A stretch of 64,000 bases of DNA from Hyphomicrobiales bacterium (GCA_003169835.1 PNAI01000030.1:1-64000); one strand, 5' to 3'. Shown: positions 16,383 through 26,218, numbered from the stretch's first letter. Notes: generated by a model from the letters alone, not told the origin. Program-made: numbers and translations.

Positions 16383-17581
16383 CGGGCCGCCCCAGCTTTC
16401 AGCAATTTCGTCTGGGCGAGCTTGTCGCAAGCGCGATCGATCCGCGCCACGGCATCGGCGATCTCCGCATCGCTCACAATCAGCGGGGGAAGGAGCCGCA
16501 CGACATTATCGCCGGCGGCAACCGTGAGCAGCTTTTCGGCGCGCAGCGCATCGACCACTTCGCCGTTGGGAATTGTCGTGCGCAGCCCGATGAGGAGCCC
16601 CTCCCCGCGCACTTCGGCGATCACGGCCGCGTGGCGATCTTTGAGTTCCGCGAGCCGCTGCTTGAACAAAAGCGCATTCTGGCGCACCCGGTCGAGGAAG
16701 CCTGGCGCCAACACAACATCGAGCACCGCATTGCCAGCCGCCATGGCGAGCGGATTGCCGCCGAAGGTCGAACCATGCGTGCCGGCCGTCATGCCTTTCG
16801 CGGCCTCGGTGGTGGCGAGACACGCGCCGAGCGGGAAGCCACCACCGAGCGCCTTGGCCAGCGCCATAATGTCGGGTGCGATGCCGGTGCGCTCATAGGC
16901 GAACAGATCCCCCGTGCGCCCGATGCCGGTCTGCACCTCGTCGAACACCAGGAGCAGGCCGCGTTCGTCGCAAAGCGCGCGCAACGCCCTTAAGAAGGAC
17001 AGCGGCACCACCCGCACGCCGCCCTCCCCCTGCACCGGCTCGATCAGGATGGCGGCGGTCGCAGGCCCGATGGCGCGCTTGACGGCATTGAGGTCGCCAA
17101 AGGGCACCTGATCGAAGCCATCGACCACGGGACCGAAGCCGTCGAGGTGCTTCTTCTGGCCACCGGCGGCCAGCGTCGCGAGCGTGCGGCCGTGGAAGGC
17201 CCCTTCGAAGGTCACAATCCGGTAGCGTTCGGGCGCCCCGCTGGCGGACTGATACTTGCGCGCTGTCTTGATGGCGCATTCCAAGGCCTCAGCGCCGGAA
17301 TTGGTGAAGAACACAGTGTCGGCGAAGCTCATATCGCACAGGCGTTCCGCCAGCCGCTCACCCTCGGGAATGCGAAAAAGGTTGGAGATGTGGATGAGCT
17401 TTTTGGCCTGCTCGCTCACTGCCTCGACAACCTGTGGATGAGAATGGCCGAGCGCATTGACGGCCACGCCGGAGGTGAAATCGAGGTAGCGCTCGCCGTT
17501 GGTCGCAATGAGCCACGCGCCTTCGCCCCGCTCAAACGCAAGGTCAACGCGTGGATAAGTTGGCAACACATGCGAGATCAC
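16379..17581 (-). CDS. argD: Acetylornithine aminotransferase
   Basis: A PLP class III aminotransferase converting N-acetylglutamate semialdehyde to N-acetylornithine; it may also serve in lysine synthesis. The 400 residues show [57 protein letters not shown] and the PLP-lysine segment [13 protein letters not shown]. It is first in the argD-argF unit, with a 4-bp overlap to argF. Its start is 34 bp from a long nested inverted repeat (17615-17661) that would lie in the mRNA leader. Confidence 0.96.
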   Translation of the reverse strand: MISHVLPTYPRVDLAFERGEGAWLIATNGERYLDFTSGVAVNALGHSHPQVVEAVSEQAKKLIHISNLFRIPEGERLAERLCDMSFADTVFFTNSGAEALECAIKTARKYQSASGAPERYRIVTFEGAFHGRTLATLAAGGQKKHLDGFGPVVDGFDQVPFGDLNAVKRAIGPATAAILIEPVQGEGGVRVVPLSFLRALRALCDERGLLLVFDEVQTGIGRTGDLFAYERTGIAPDIMALAKALGGGFPLGACLATTEAAKGMTAGTHGSTFGGNPLAMAAGNAVLDVVLAPGFLDRVRQNALLFKQRLAELKDRHAAVIAEVRGEGLLIGLRTTIPNGEVVDALRAEKLLTVAAGDNVVRLLPPLIVSDAEIADAVARIDRACDKLAQTKLLKAGAAR

Positions 17582-17614
17582 GGCTCAGCTCGCCCCAATG
17601 CGAACCTTCAGCGG

Positions 17615-17661
17615 AAATAAAATGTGCCGCCTCTCTGGGCGGCACGAATGACATTTTATTT
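17615..17661 (-). promoter_or_regulatory. Nested inverted repeat in the argD leader
   Basis: Outer arms AAATAAAATGT (17615-17625) and ACATTTTATTT (17651-17661) are perfect complements. They enclose GTGCCGCC (17624-17631) and GGCGGCAC (17638-17645) around a six-base loop, with GAATG bulged. Read on the minus strand, the GC-rich hairpin followed by T/A-rich sequence lies immediately before argD. It could be an attenuator, a stability element or a protein operator. It matches no riboswitch class that I recognise. Confidence 0.55.
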
Positions 17662-18025
17662 GAGGGGGCTTTGTTGTCAACACGCGCCACGAGGCAGTTT
17701 TGCGTGATCTCGACCCCCTACCTTCGGACGACGAAACACGCGGAAACTCAAAAATCAAACTTTTAATTTGCAAAAAAAGTTTTCCCGCTTCAAACGCATG
17801 ACAAACGCAACGTCGCAGGTGTTGCAGTGATGTTACGGTGGTGCCGCTAGTTAATTTCGCAGGAAAGTAACATGTGGACGCGGGGGCCTCGAGTCTTGCG
17901 CCTGACTTTCTCCGTATTGTAGCGTCTTCATCGTCACCTACGATATCTCGTACGGGACACAGTTCCTAAGTTCCATAGCGCGTGTTGGATCGGACATCTG
18001 CAACGTTTGTCCGATGGGGGCGTTG

Positions 18026-18090
18026 GATTCTGCCGGTGTGCTTGTCGCTGCACCGGGGTTCCGACCAGGAAAAATAAATGACTCGGATTC
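18026..18090. promoter_or_regulatory. GANTC cluster upstream of gcrA
   Basis: Three GANTC sites, the CcrM methylation target, occur before the gcrA start: GATTC at 18026-18030, GACTC at 18080-18084 and GATTC at 18086-18090. The last two are one base apart and 5-15 bases from the ATG. GcrA acts at methylated GANTC promoters, so self-regulation is plausible. The remainder of 17662-18094 is AT-richer and holds no gene I can support. Confidence 0.5.
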
Positions 18091-18094
18091 ATAA

Positions 18095-18589
18095 ATGACT
18101 TGGACCGACGAGCGGGTGGAGTTGCTCAAGAAGCTTTGGGCCGACGGACTCTCGGCGAGTCAAATCGCAGCCGAACTCGGCGGCGTCACCCGCAACGCGG
18201 TCATCGGCAAGGTGCACCGGCTTGGTCTGTCGGGACGCGCCAAGTCTTCATCGTCGGGTGTGCCGCGGCAGCGCAAGCCGCGCTCGCACATGTTGCGCGT
18301 CTCACGGCCGGCCTCACGCGGCAACAACGCGCTCGCGCTTTCCTACGACATGGAGCAGGAACCGGAACCCGAGGTGATCGAGAACATCATCCCGCTGGGC
18401 CAGCGCCGCACCTTGCTCCAACTCAATGAAGATACCTGCCGCTGGCCTATCGGCGATCCGGCCACCACCGACTTTTTCTTCTGCGGCGGCAAACCGTTGA
18501 ATGCCCTGCCTTATTGCCACTACCACTCGCGCGTGGCCTACCAGCCCGCGTCCGACCGGCGCAAGGACCGGCGGCCGTTCCGGGCCTAA
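18095..18589 (+). CDS. gcrA: GcrA cell-cycle regulator
   Basis: GcrA is a sigma70-associated transcription factor that controls S-phase genes through methylated GANTC sites in alphaproteobacteria. The 164 residues begin TWTDERVELLKKLWADGLSA, followed by the helix-turn-helix GGVTRNAVIGKVHRLGLSGR. After a basic linker (residues 50-75) the C-terminal sigma-binding domain shows LNEDTCRWPIGDP and ALPYCHYHSRVAYQP. Length and both ends match the family. A short upstream ATG at 18078 stops after six codons and is not the start. It is divergent from argD. Confidence 0.97.
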   Translation: MTWTDERVELLKKLWADGLSASQIAAELGGVTRNAVIGKVHRLGLSGRAKSSSSGVPRQRKPRSHMLRVSRPASRGNNALALSYDMEQEPEPEVIENIIPLGQRRTLLQLNEDTCRWPIGDPATTDFFFCGGKPLNALPYCHYHSRVAYQPASDRRKDRRPFRA

Positions 18590-18638
18590 GCGCCCACGCC
18601 TCGCCAAAGCGGCAAGACAGCCAGTACTTTTCCAGCGC

Positions 18639-19634
18639 CTAATCCGGTTTGCTGTCGAGCTTGCGCTGCGGCATCAGGCGCAAGATCAGTTCGCGCACGC
18701 CCAAGATCACGAGCGAAATGACGAACGGCGAAAGATAATAGAGCAGGCGAAACAGCAGCAGGCCGGCGAGCAGTTCTTCGGCGTCATATTTCTCCAACGC
18801 ACCCAGCATCGCTCCGTCGAACACCAAAAGCCCACCCGGCGAATGGCTGAGAAAGCCAAGCAGAGTCGCGGACACGAAGATCACGGCGACCGCGACAAAG
18901 TCATAGGACCGATCGTTCGGGACCAGCATGTACATCGCCAGCGCGCAGCAGCTCAGATCGACAATGCCGATGACCACCTGCAGCAAGGTCAGCGGCCCGT
19001 CCGGCAGGCGGACCTCCCAGTTGAGCCGGCCGATCATGCGCGGCGCCGTCCAAACCCAGGCAACATAGGACACCAGCACCAGCACGATCGCGATCGCGAT
19101 CGCGCGGTTGAGCCAGACCGGGAGTTGATCGATTGCAGCGGCGGCTTCCGGCTCCCAGGCGATGCCAAGGCCAATCACGGTGGCATTGCCGAGCCAGAAC
19201 GTGAGGCCGGCGATGAAACAGATCTTGGCGACTTCGACCGCGTTGAGCCCCCAGGTCGAATAGATGTGATAGCGCACCGCGCCGCCGGTGAAGACGCTTG
19301 CTCCGACGTTGTGGCCGATCGCATAGCTGGTGAAGCCGGCAAGCGCCGCGACACGGTAGGGCACATCCTTGCGGCCGATGGTGCGCAGCGCGAATAGGTC
19401 ATAAAACGTCAGCGTGAAATAGCCCAAGGCCACGAACAGCCCGGCGAGGGCGACGTCGCGGTACTCCACCGTCGCCATCGCGAGCAGGACTTTGTTGACA
19501 TCGATGCCATGCAACTTGCGGTATAGGACGACGCCGGCGACGGCGACGATGGTCAGGCTCAAAAGAATGCCGACGCGGTGCCAGCCGATCTTTTCGCCGA
19601 AAAAGCGCGCGACCGCGCGCAGCAAACTTGACAT
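18639..19634 (-). CDS. UPF0104 / LPG-synthase transmembrane-domain family protein
   Basis: A 331-residue inner-membrane protein with about eight hydrophobic segments, resembling YbhN and the flippase-like domain of lysylphosphatidylglycerol synthases. Family marks are YAIGHNVGASVFTGGAVRYHIY (about residue 105), the AVIFVSATLLGFLSHSPGGLLVFDG segment and the C-terminal FRLLYYLSPFVISL. It lacks the aminoacyl-transferase domain, so lysyl-lipid synthesis is not implied; lipid translocation is the usual suggestion. It is convergent with gcrA, with 49 bp between the stops. Confidence 0.82.
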   Translation of the reverse strand: MSSLLRAVARFFGEKIGWHRVGILLSLTIVAVAGVVLYRKLHGIDVNKVLLAMATVEYRDVALAGLFVALGYFTLTFYDLFALRTIGRKDVPYRVAALAGFTSYAIGHNVGASVFTGGAVRYHIYSTWGLNAVEVAKICFIAGLTFWLGNATVIGLGIAWEPEAAAAIDQLPVWLNRAIAIAIVLVLVSYVAWVWTAPRMIGRLNWEVRLPDGPLTLLQVVIGIVDLSCCALAMYMLVPNDRSYDFVAVAVIFVSATLLGFLSHSPGGLLVFDGAMLGALEKYDAEELLAGLLLFRLLYYLSPFVISLVILGVRELILRLMPQRKLDSKPD

Positions 19635-19773
19635 TCGTCACCCCGGATCGGCCCGCCCCCAAGCCCGGCTAGGGCAAACCGCAACTCGTCTTTTATCTCG
19701 CGTCCCCGGTCAAGGGGAACGCATGTGGAATTTCTCTAATTCAAGGATGCGGCTTTTCAAGGGTGCGACATTT

Positions 19774-21351
19774 TTAGGCGGCCGGTATGCCCGCAACGGC
19801 CTTGGCGTATCGCTGCCGCAGAAGACGATGCTGGATCTTGCCGGTCGCGGTCCTTGGGATTTCCTCGTCCTTGACGAAGGATACTGAGCGCGGCCGTTTA
19901 TATCCCGCGATTTTATCTTTGCACCAGTCCAGCACTTCGCTTTCGCTCGCCTTTTCCCCGTCGCGCAAGACGATGACGGCGTGGACTGCCTCGCCCCATT
20001 TGTCATGAGGCACGCCGATGACGGCGACCTCGCGGAGTTTGGGGAAACCGCCAAGCATGCTCTCCACTTCCGAAGGATAGACATTCTCGCCGCCGCTGAT
20101 GATCATGTTGCTCTTGCGGTCGACCAGAAAGTAATAGCCATCCCGGTCGCGGCGCGCCATGTCGCCGACCGAACAATGTTCGCCGCGGAAGGCTTGCTTG
20201 GTCTGATCCGGCATATTCCAGTAGCCCTGGAAAACGTAGGGTGTGCGGAAATACAGTTCCCCCACTTCGCCCTGCGGCACGTCGTCGCCACCGGCGTCCA
20301 AGAGCCTGATCGGGCCGGTTCCGGCGATTTCGCGTCCGATCGAGCCGAGCTTTCGCAATTGCTCCTCGGGCGACAGCAAGGTGACCCAGCCCGCTTCGGT
20401 GGAGCCGTAGCCTTCGAACAGCTTGGAGTTCCGAAAATGCTCCATGATCGCGAGCTTGGTGTCGCGGCGTGCGGGCGCCGAGGAGATGAGCAATTTGTCG
20501 GTCCGGTCCACGTTGTATTTGCTCTTCAAAGCGGCGGGCAGGCCCAGCATCATCGTGTAGTGGGTGGGCACCAGCGAAGTGAAGGTGATGGCGCGTTCCG
20601 AGAGCGTGCGCAGCAGATGTTCGGGGTCGAAGCTTTTGCGGCTGTAGACGAAGGCAGTGGCGCCGCAAGCCGCAAACGTAAAAGCGAACCACAGCGAATT
20701 GGCGTGGCACATCGGCATGACCAGAAGCCCGGTGTCGTTCCCGCCGAACCCCATCGCGCGCGCGGTATAGGCATGTAGCAGGCTGTCGCTCGCCTGGCTG
20801 CGCATGGCGCCTTTGGGCGCGCCGGTGGTTCCCGACGTGTACATGAAGGTCCAAATGTCGTTTTGCCCGATCGCCACCTGCGGCTCGCTTGAAGCGGCGC
20901 GCGCGATCAACTGTTCATAGGATTGATAGCCGGGCGGGACACGTTCGTTGCCGAAGAAGATGAAGTTCTTTTCGACGATAGGCAAGTTCGCGCGGATGTC
21001 CTCCACGCGGTCGAGCAGGTCCGACTGGATGATGAGCGCTTTTGCGCCGCTGTCCTCGATGAGGTAGCGGATTTCCGCGCCGAGCAGCCGGAAATTGACC
21101 GGAACCGCGACCAGCCCGGCCTTGGCTGCGGCGGCATAGATCTCCATCCATTCGATGCAGTTGTAGGCGAGCACGGCAAGCCGGTCGCCCTTGCCAAGAC
21201 CGAACCCGCGCAACGCGTTGGCCAACCGGCACGCGCGCTCGTTCCATTGGGCAAAAGTCATCGCGCGGGCGAGATCCTGCACGGCGATCTTGTCGGGCAG
21301 ACGCGCCGCGTGCTGCGTGAGAACCTGGGCCACGTTGAGCAAATCAGCCAT
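19774..21351 (-). CDS. Acyl-CoA synthetase (AMP-forming)
   Basis: An ANL-superfamily enzyme of 525 residues that activates a carboxylate to its CoA thioester via an acyl-adenylate. Core motifs are A3 TFMYTSGTTGAPKGAM, A5 LFEGYGSTEAGW, A7 VGDMARRDRDGYYF with KSNMIISGGENVYPSEVE (A8), and the C-terminal lysine motif IPRTATGKIQHRLLR. The substrate is not predictable; the closest feel is medium-chain or aromatic acid ligases. The start MADLLNVAQVL at 21351 is preferred over 21405. It is divergent from the ThDP enzyme across 164 bp, suggesting shared control. Confidence 0.88.
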   Translation of the reverse strand: MADLLNVAQVLTQHAARLPDKIAVQDLARAMTFAQWNERACRLANALRGFGLGKGDRLAVLAYNCIEWMEIYAAAAKAGLVAVPVNFRLLGAEIRYLIEDSGAKALIIQSDLLDRVEDIRANLPIVEKNFIFFGNERVPPGYQSYEQLIARAASSEPQVAIGQNDIWTFMYTSGTTGAPKGAMRSQASDSLLHAYTARAMGFGGNDTGLLVMPMCHANSLWFAFTFAACGATAFVYSRKSFDPEHLLRTLSERAITFTSLVPTHYTMMLGLPAALKSKYNVDRTDKLLISSAPARRDTKLAIMEHFRNSKLFEGYGSTEAGWVTLLSPEEQLRKLGSIGREIAGTGPIRLLDAGGDDVPQGEVGELYFRTPYVFQGYWNMPDQTKQAFRGEHCSVGDMARRDRDGYYFLVDRKSNMIISGGENVYPSEVESMLGGFPKLREVAVIGVPHDKWGEAVHAVIVLRDGEKASESEVLDWCKDKIAGYKRPRSVSFVKDEEIPRTATGKIQHRLLRQRYAKAVAGIPAA

Positions 21352-21515
21352 CGGTGTCTTGTCGTAGTTTCCGTTGGTTGCCGGCGCCGATTGCAAAAAT
21401 AACACGCACGGCAGGTGCTGTCCTTGGCTTCAGACTGGCGCGGCCTGAGTGCGTCGACTACCATTCTGTCGGCTGTCAACATTCCATCCACCCTTTTCCC
21501 GGAGCGCAAGGACCG

Positions 21516-23159
21516 ATGATCGGCTCACAAGTCGTCGCCCATGCCTTGAAGCGCCAGGGCGTCGAGGCGTTTTTCTACATCATGGGCGCGCCAATGATGG
21601 CGGTGGAGTCGACCGCGATGCAATTGGGCCTGCGCGGCATCGACATGCGGCACGAACAGGCCGCCGCCATGGCCGCACATGCCTATGCGCGACTGCGCAA
21701 CCGGCCCGGCGTGTGTATGGCGGCGTCGGGTCCGGGGACCACCAATCTGATCACCGGCATGGCGCATGCCTGGGCGGATTGCACGCCGGTGCTTGCGCTC
21801 GGTGGCTCGGCGCCGGTCTCCGCCACGCATCACGGCACATTTCAGGATATCGATCAACTGGCGATGATGCGGCCATGCACCAAGTGGGCGGATCGCGTCT
21901 ACGACCCCTATCGCATTCCGGAACTCGTCAACATTGCGATCCGCCAAGCCATGAGCGGTAAGCCCGGGCCGGTCTATCTCGATTTGCCCGGTGACATTCT
22001 CTACCAGGAGATCGACGAGGCCAAATTGGAATGGCCCGCGCCGTGGGATCCGGCCAAGCGGCATCGCCCGGCGGCCAATGCCGCCGACAGCAAGGCGATC
22101 GTCGATCTGCTCATGGGCGCAAAGCAGCCGGTGCTGGTCACAGGCAGCGGAATTCTGTGGTCGGAAGCCGAGGCCGAGCTACAAGCGTTTGTGGAAGCAA
22201 GCGGCATTCCCTTCTATACGACGCCGCAAAGCCGCGGCGTGATCCCCGAGGACCATGAGTTCTGTTATTTAAGCGCGCGCTCCACCGCGTTCCGCGACGC
22301 CGATCTGATCATGATCGTCGGCACGCGCATGAACTACGTGATCGGGCATGCGGCGCCGCCGCGCTTTAACGCCGACGCCAAAGTCATCCGCATCGACATC
22401 GATCCGGAGGAGATCGCGACCAGCTCGCGGCGGCTGGATGTGGGCGTGGTCGCCGACGCGAAACTCAGCCTGGCGCAGCTTACGCACGCGCTCAAGGGCA
22501 AGATCACGCGCGAGACTTTTCACACGTGGCGCGATCGCCTGCGCGGCCGCAATTCCAGCAAGACGCAGGAGCAGGAAGAGACGCTCTCCACCAATGCAAC
22601 GCCGATCCATCCTCTGCGGCTATGCAAAGAGATTCGCGACTTCATGGATCGCGATGCCATCCTTTGCGTCGATGGCCAGGAGATCCTCAACTACGGCCGC
22701 CAGGCCATCCCGACATTCGTTGCGCGCCACCGGCTCAATTCCGGCGCGTTCGGCACCATGGGCGTGGGCATGCCGTTCGGCATCGGCGCTAAGGCCGCGT
22801 GTCCCGACAAGCAGGTGATCGTGCTGCACGGCGACGGCTCGTTCGGCATGAATGCCATGGAGTTCGACACCGCTGTGCGGCTTGGGCTGCCGATCCTGAC
22901 CGTGATCAGCCTCAACGGCGGCTGGACCGGAGATCCGGACAAGGAACGGCCGGGGCGCGACCTCGGCTACACGCGCTACGACCAGATGGCGCAAACCTTG
23001 GGCGGATACGGCGAACTGGTCGAGCGGCCTGACGGAATCCGGCCCGCGCTGGAGCGCGCGATGGCTGCGGTGGCGAAAGGCCAGCCGGCGCTGGTGAATG
23101 TGGTCACGGACTGGCGGGCGCGTGCGACCACGGCCGACTTCACGCGCTACGTGACTTAG
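21516..23159 (+). CDS. Thiamine-diphosphate-dependent enzyme, acetolactate synthase/oxalyl-CoA decarboxylase superfamily
   Basis: A 547-residue ThDP enzyme. The N-terminal PYR domain begins MIGSQVVAHALKRQGVEAFF and contains the catalytic Glu region DMRHEQAAAMAAHAYAR. A central domain follows (KQPVLVTGSGILWSEAEAEL, then DADLIMIVGTRMNY). The C-terminal domain has the ThDP motif HGDGSFGMNAMEFDTAV ending LNGGWTGDPD. It is not an obvious acetolactate synthase catalytic subunit; 2-hydroxyacyl-CoA lyase or oxalyl-CoA decarboxylase-like activity is possible, especially beside a CoA ligase. The ATG at 21516 is chosen because the preceding 54 codons lack family similarity. The stop overlaps the TPR gene stop by 4 bp. 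Confidence 0.85.
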   Translation: MIGSQVVAHALKRQGVEAFFYIMGAPMMAVESTAMQLGLRGIDMRHEQAAAMAAHAYARLRNRPGVCMAASGPGTTNLITGMAHAWADCTPVLALGGSAPVSATHHGTFQDIDQLAMMRPCTKWADRVYDPYRIPELVNIAIRQAMSGKPGPVYLDLPGDILYQEIDEAKLEWPAPWDPAKRHRPAANAADSKAIVDLLMGAKQPVLVTGSGILWSEAEAELQAFVEASGIPFYTTPQSRGVIPEDHEFCYLSARSTAFRDADLIMIVGTRMNYVIGHAAPPRFNADAKVIRIDIDPEEIATSSRRLDVGVVADAKLSLAQLTHALKGKITRETFHTWRDRLRGRNSSKTQEQEETLSTNATPIHPLRLCKEIRDFMDRDAILCVDGQEILNYGRQAIPTFVARHRLNSGAFGTMGVGMPFGIGAKAACPDKQVIVLHGDGSFGMNAMEFDTAVRLGLPILTVISLNGGWTGDPDKERPGRDLGYTRYDQMAQTLGGYGELVERPDGIRPALERAMAAVAKGQPALVNVVTDWRARATTADFTRYVT

Positions 23160-26100
23160 TCAGTCCAGGGCTGCACGCCGATTGCCGCCAGATTGTCCTG
23201 CGCGTCCTGCAGACCCGGGTTGATGGCGAGCGCCTGCCGGTAATCGGCCATGGCGCGCTGGTAATTCTTTTTCGTTGCATAGGTATTGCCGCGATTGATG
23301 TAGGCCGCGACCAGTTTGGGATCGTGGCGGATCGCCTCGGTGTAATCCGCGATGGCGTGCTCGTAGTCGCCCTTGTTGTCGTAGGCGAAACCGCGGTTGT
23401 TGAAGGCTGTGGCGTAATTGGGCTTGATGCGGATGGCCTCGCTGTAGTCGGCAATGGCGCGGTCGCGGTCGCCCTTGTTGTCGTAAGCAAAACCGCGGTT
23501 GTTGAGGGCGATGACGTAGCCGGCATTGATCCGGATCGCCTCGCTGTAATCGGCGATGGCGCGGTCGTGGTCTTCCATGTTGTCGTAGGCGCGCCCGCGT
23601 TTGTTGTAGGCGACGATATCTTTGGGATCGAGCTTGATGGTCTGATTGAGGTCGGCGATGACGCGGTCGTAGTTGCCCTTCTTGCGATAGACCGCGCCGC
23701 GGTTGTTGAAGGCGACGGCGTCCTTGGGATCGAGCTTGATCACCATGTTGATATCGGTCAGTGCGCGGTCGGGCTGATTGTTGTTCAAGTAAGCAAAGCT
23801 GCGATCGTAATAGGCCACCGCATCGCTGGGATCGAGCGCGATCGCCTGGTTGAGGTCGGCGATGGCGCGGTCGTATTCCTTCTTGGCGTAATAGGCGTTG
23901 CCGCGATTGAAGTAGGTGGCGGCAATCTTGGGGTTGAGGCGGATCGCCGCGCCGTAGTCGGCGATGGCAAGGTCGAAGGCTTTCCGCGCGTAGTAGGCAT
24001 TGCCGCGGCGATGGTAGGAGATGGTCGAGCCGGGACTAAGACGGATCGCCTCGCTGTAATCGGTAATCGCGCGCTCGAGGTCGCCCTTGTTGTCGTAGGC
24101 ATTGCCGCGGTTGAAAAAGGTGAGCGCGTCCTTGGGATCGAGCCAGATCGCCTCGCTGTAATCGGAGATGGCGCGGTCGTAGTCGCCCTTGCTGTCGTAG
24201 GCGCGGCCGCGTTTGTTAAAGGCGATGACATCCTTGGGTTCAAGGCGGATCGCCTCGTTGAAATTGGCGATGGCGCGGTCGTAGTCCTTTTTCAGGACAT
24301 AGACATTCCCGCGATTGAGGAAAGCTGCGGCGAATTTGGGATTGAGCGCGATCGCCGCACTGTAGTCGGCGATGGCGCGTTCGTCCGCGCCCTTGTTGTC
24401 ATAGGCATAGCCGCGATTGTTGAAGGCGACGGCGTAGTTGGGATCGAGCCCGATCGCCGCGGTGTAATCGGCAATGGCGCGATCGTAGTCGCCTTTGTTG
24501 TCGTAGGCGAAGCCGCGGTAGTTGTAGGCGGTGGCCACCTTGGGATCGAGGCGGATCACTTCGCTGTAGTCGGAGATGGCGCGATCGTATTCATTGAGAT
24601 TCAAGTTCGCGAACCCGCGGCCGGCGAAGACGGTGGCGGATCGCAAACCAAGCCGAAGCGCTTCGTTGAGATCTGCGGCGGCGTGCTCGTAGTCAGCCTT
24701 GATCAGATACACGTAGCTGCGGTTGACATAGATGTTAGCGTCGGCCGGATCGAGCTTGAGCATCTCGCCATAGTCGTCGGCGGCGCGATCATAGTCGCCC
24801 TTGTCGCGATAGGCGCGCGCGCGGTTGCTGATGATCGTCGCATTCTTCGGATCGAGCCGGATCGCCTCGGTGTAGTCGGCGATGGCGCGGCCAAGATCGC
24901 CCTTGGAATTGTAAGCAAAGCCACGATTGTTGTACGCGATGACATCCTTGGGATCGAGCGCGATCGTCTCGCTGAGGTCGGCGATGGCGCGGTCGTAATC
25001 CTTCTTGGTGTGGAAGGCGTTGCCGCGGCTGAAATAGGCCACCGCCAGCTTGCCATCGAGCTTGATCGCCTCGGTGTAGTCCGCGATGGCGTGGTCGGGA
25101 TCGTCCTTGGCGGAATAGGCGAGCCCGCGGCGTAGATACGCATTGGCGTAGCGCGGATTGATGGTGATCGCCTGACTTAGATCGGCAAGCGCGCGGTCAA
25201 AGTCGCCCTTGGCGCTGTAGGCAAACCCGCGATTGTTGTAGGCGGACGCGGAGCGCGGACTGAGCCGGATCGCCTCGTCGAAATCGGCGATGGCGCGGTC
25301 GTAGTCGCCCTTGGCGTTATAGGCCAAGCCCCGGTTGTTGTAAGCGGCGGGAAACCGCGGCCCGAGCCGCAGCGCCTGATTCAGATCGGCGATGGCAAGA
25401 TCGAAGTTGTTCTTGTTGAGATGCAGAAATCCACGGCTGGTGTAGATTTCGATGTCCATGGGATCGAGCTTGATCGCCTCGCTGTAGTCGGCGATGGCAA
25501 GTTCGCTCTCACCCTTGTTGTCGCGAATGCGCCCGCGCCGGCCGTAGATCGCCGCGCTGCGCGAACCGAGCTTAATCGCCTCGCCGTAATCGGCCAGCGC
25601 GCGGCCGAAATTGCTCTTGCTATCGTAGACGCGACCGCGGTTGGCGTAGCTCTCCAGATCCTTGGGGTCGAGCTTGATCGCTTCGCTGTAGTCGGAGAGG
25701 GCGCGATCGATTTCGCCTTTGGTCTCGTAGGCGCGGCCGCGGTAGGCGAAGGCTGAGGCATGTTTTCGATCGAGCTGGATGACCTCGCTGTAATCGGCGA
25801 TAGCGCGGTCGATGTCGTCCTTGCTGTCGTAGGCGCGGCCGCGATTGAAGTATGCGACGGCGATCTTGGCGTCGAGCCGGATCGCCTCGCTGTAGTCGGC
25901 GATGGCGCGGTCGGCATTGCCCTTGTTGTCGTAGGCCAGGCCGCGACGATTGTAGGCTGTGACGTCCTTGGGATCGAGCCGGATCGCTTCGCTCAAGTCC
26001 GCGATGGCGCGATTGAAGTCGCCCTTGGCAAAGTAACCGGAGCCACGATTGTTATAGGCCGTGGCCAAGCTCTTGGTGGTTTCAGAACGATCCTGGATGA

Positions 26101-26218
26101 TGCGCGCGCAGCCGGCGATGACGCGATCGGGATCGCTCGAGGTGCAATCGTCCTTATCGCGTTGGCTGGCCGCTAAAGCGGGAGCCGCAACGACGCAATA
26201 CGCAACCAACAAACTCAT
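23156..26218 (-). CDS. Exported giant TPR-repeat protein (about 28 repeats)
   Basis: A 1,020-residue protein made almost wholly of 34-residue tetratricopeptide repeats with consensus AYNNRGxAYDNKGDYDRAIADYSEAIRLDPK, repeating about 28 times. A signal peptide starts at 26218 (MSLLVAYCVVAAPALAA), followed by a short N-terminal cap with DKDDCTSSDPDRVIAGCARI whose cysteines may form a disulfide. An upstream ATG at 26308 would spoil the signal. It should form a long periplasmic superhelical scaffold; the partner is unknown. The 102-bp period repeats at DNA level, and a long antisense frame over it is a coding-bias artefact. Confidence 0.92.
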   Translation of the reverse strand: MSLLVAYCVVAAPALAASQRDKDDCTSSDPDRVIAGCARIIQDRSETTKSLATAYNNRGSGYFAKGDFNRAIADLSEAIRLDPKDVTAYNRRGLAYDNKGNADRAIADYSEAIRLDAKIAVAYFNRGRAYDSKDDIDRAIADYSEVIQLDRKHASAFAYRGRAYETKGEIDRALSDYSEAIKLDPKDLESYANRGRVYDSKSNFGRALADYGEAIKLGSRSAAIYGRRGRIRDNKGESELAIADYSEAIKLDPMDIEIYTSRGFLHLNKNNFDLAIADLNQALRLGPRFPAAYNNRGLAYNAKGDYDRAIADFDEAIRLSPRSASAYNNRGFAYSAKGDFDRALADLSQAITINPRYANAYLRRGLAYSAKDDPDHAIADYTEAIKLDGKLAVAYFSRGNAFHTKKDYDRAIADLSETIALDPKDVIAYNNRGFAYNSKGDLGRAIADYTEAIRLDPKNATIISNRARAYRDKGDYDRAADDYGEMLKLDPADANIYVNRSYVYLIKADYEHAAADLNEALRLGLRSATVFAGRGFANLNLNEYDRAISDYSEVIRLDPKVATAYNYRGFAYDNKGDYDRAIADYTAAIGLDPNYAVAFNNRGYAYDNKGADERAIADYSAAIALNPKFAAAFLNRGNVYVLKKDYDRAIANFNEAIRLEPKDVIAFNKRGRAYDSKGDYDRAISDYSEAIWLDPKDALTFFNRGNAYDNKGDLERAITDYSEAIRLSPGSTISYHRRGNAYYARKAFDLAIADYGAAIRLNPKIAATYFNRGNAYYAKKEYDRAIADLNQAIALDPSDAVAYYDRSFAYLNNNQPDRALTDINMVIKLDPKDAVAFNNRGAVYRKKGNYDRVIADLNQTIKLDPKDIVAYNKRGRAYDNMEDHDRAIADYSEAIRINAGYVIALNNRGFAYDNKGDRDRAIADYSEAIRIKPNYATAFNNRGFAYDNKGDYEHAIADYTEAIRHDPKLVAAYINRGNTYATKKNYQRAMADYRQALAINPGLQDAQDNLAAIGVQPWTD

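Noticed and set aside
23324..25135. 603-codon plus-strand open frame over the TPR gene
   Set aside because: It mirrors the 102-bp TPR period on the antisense strand; absence of stops follows from repeated GC-rich codons. Val/Gly/Asp-rich repeats with no leader or domain, and the sense frame is clearly a TPR protein.
23160..26200. CRISPR-like or minisatellite array
   Set aside because: The 102-bp periodicity corresponds to 34-residue TPRs in one uninterrupted coding frame; there are no spacers.
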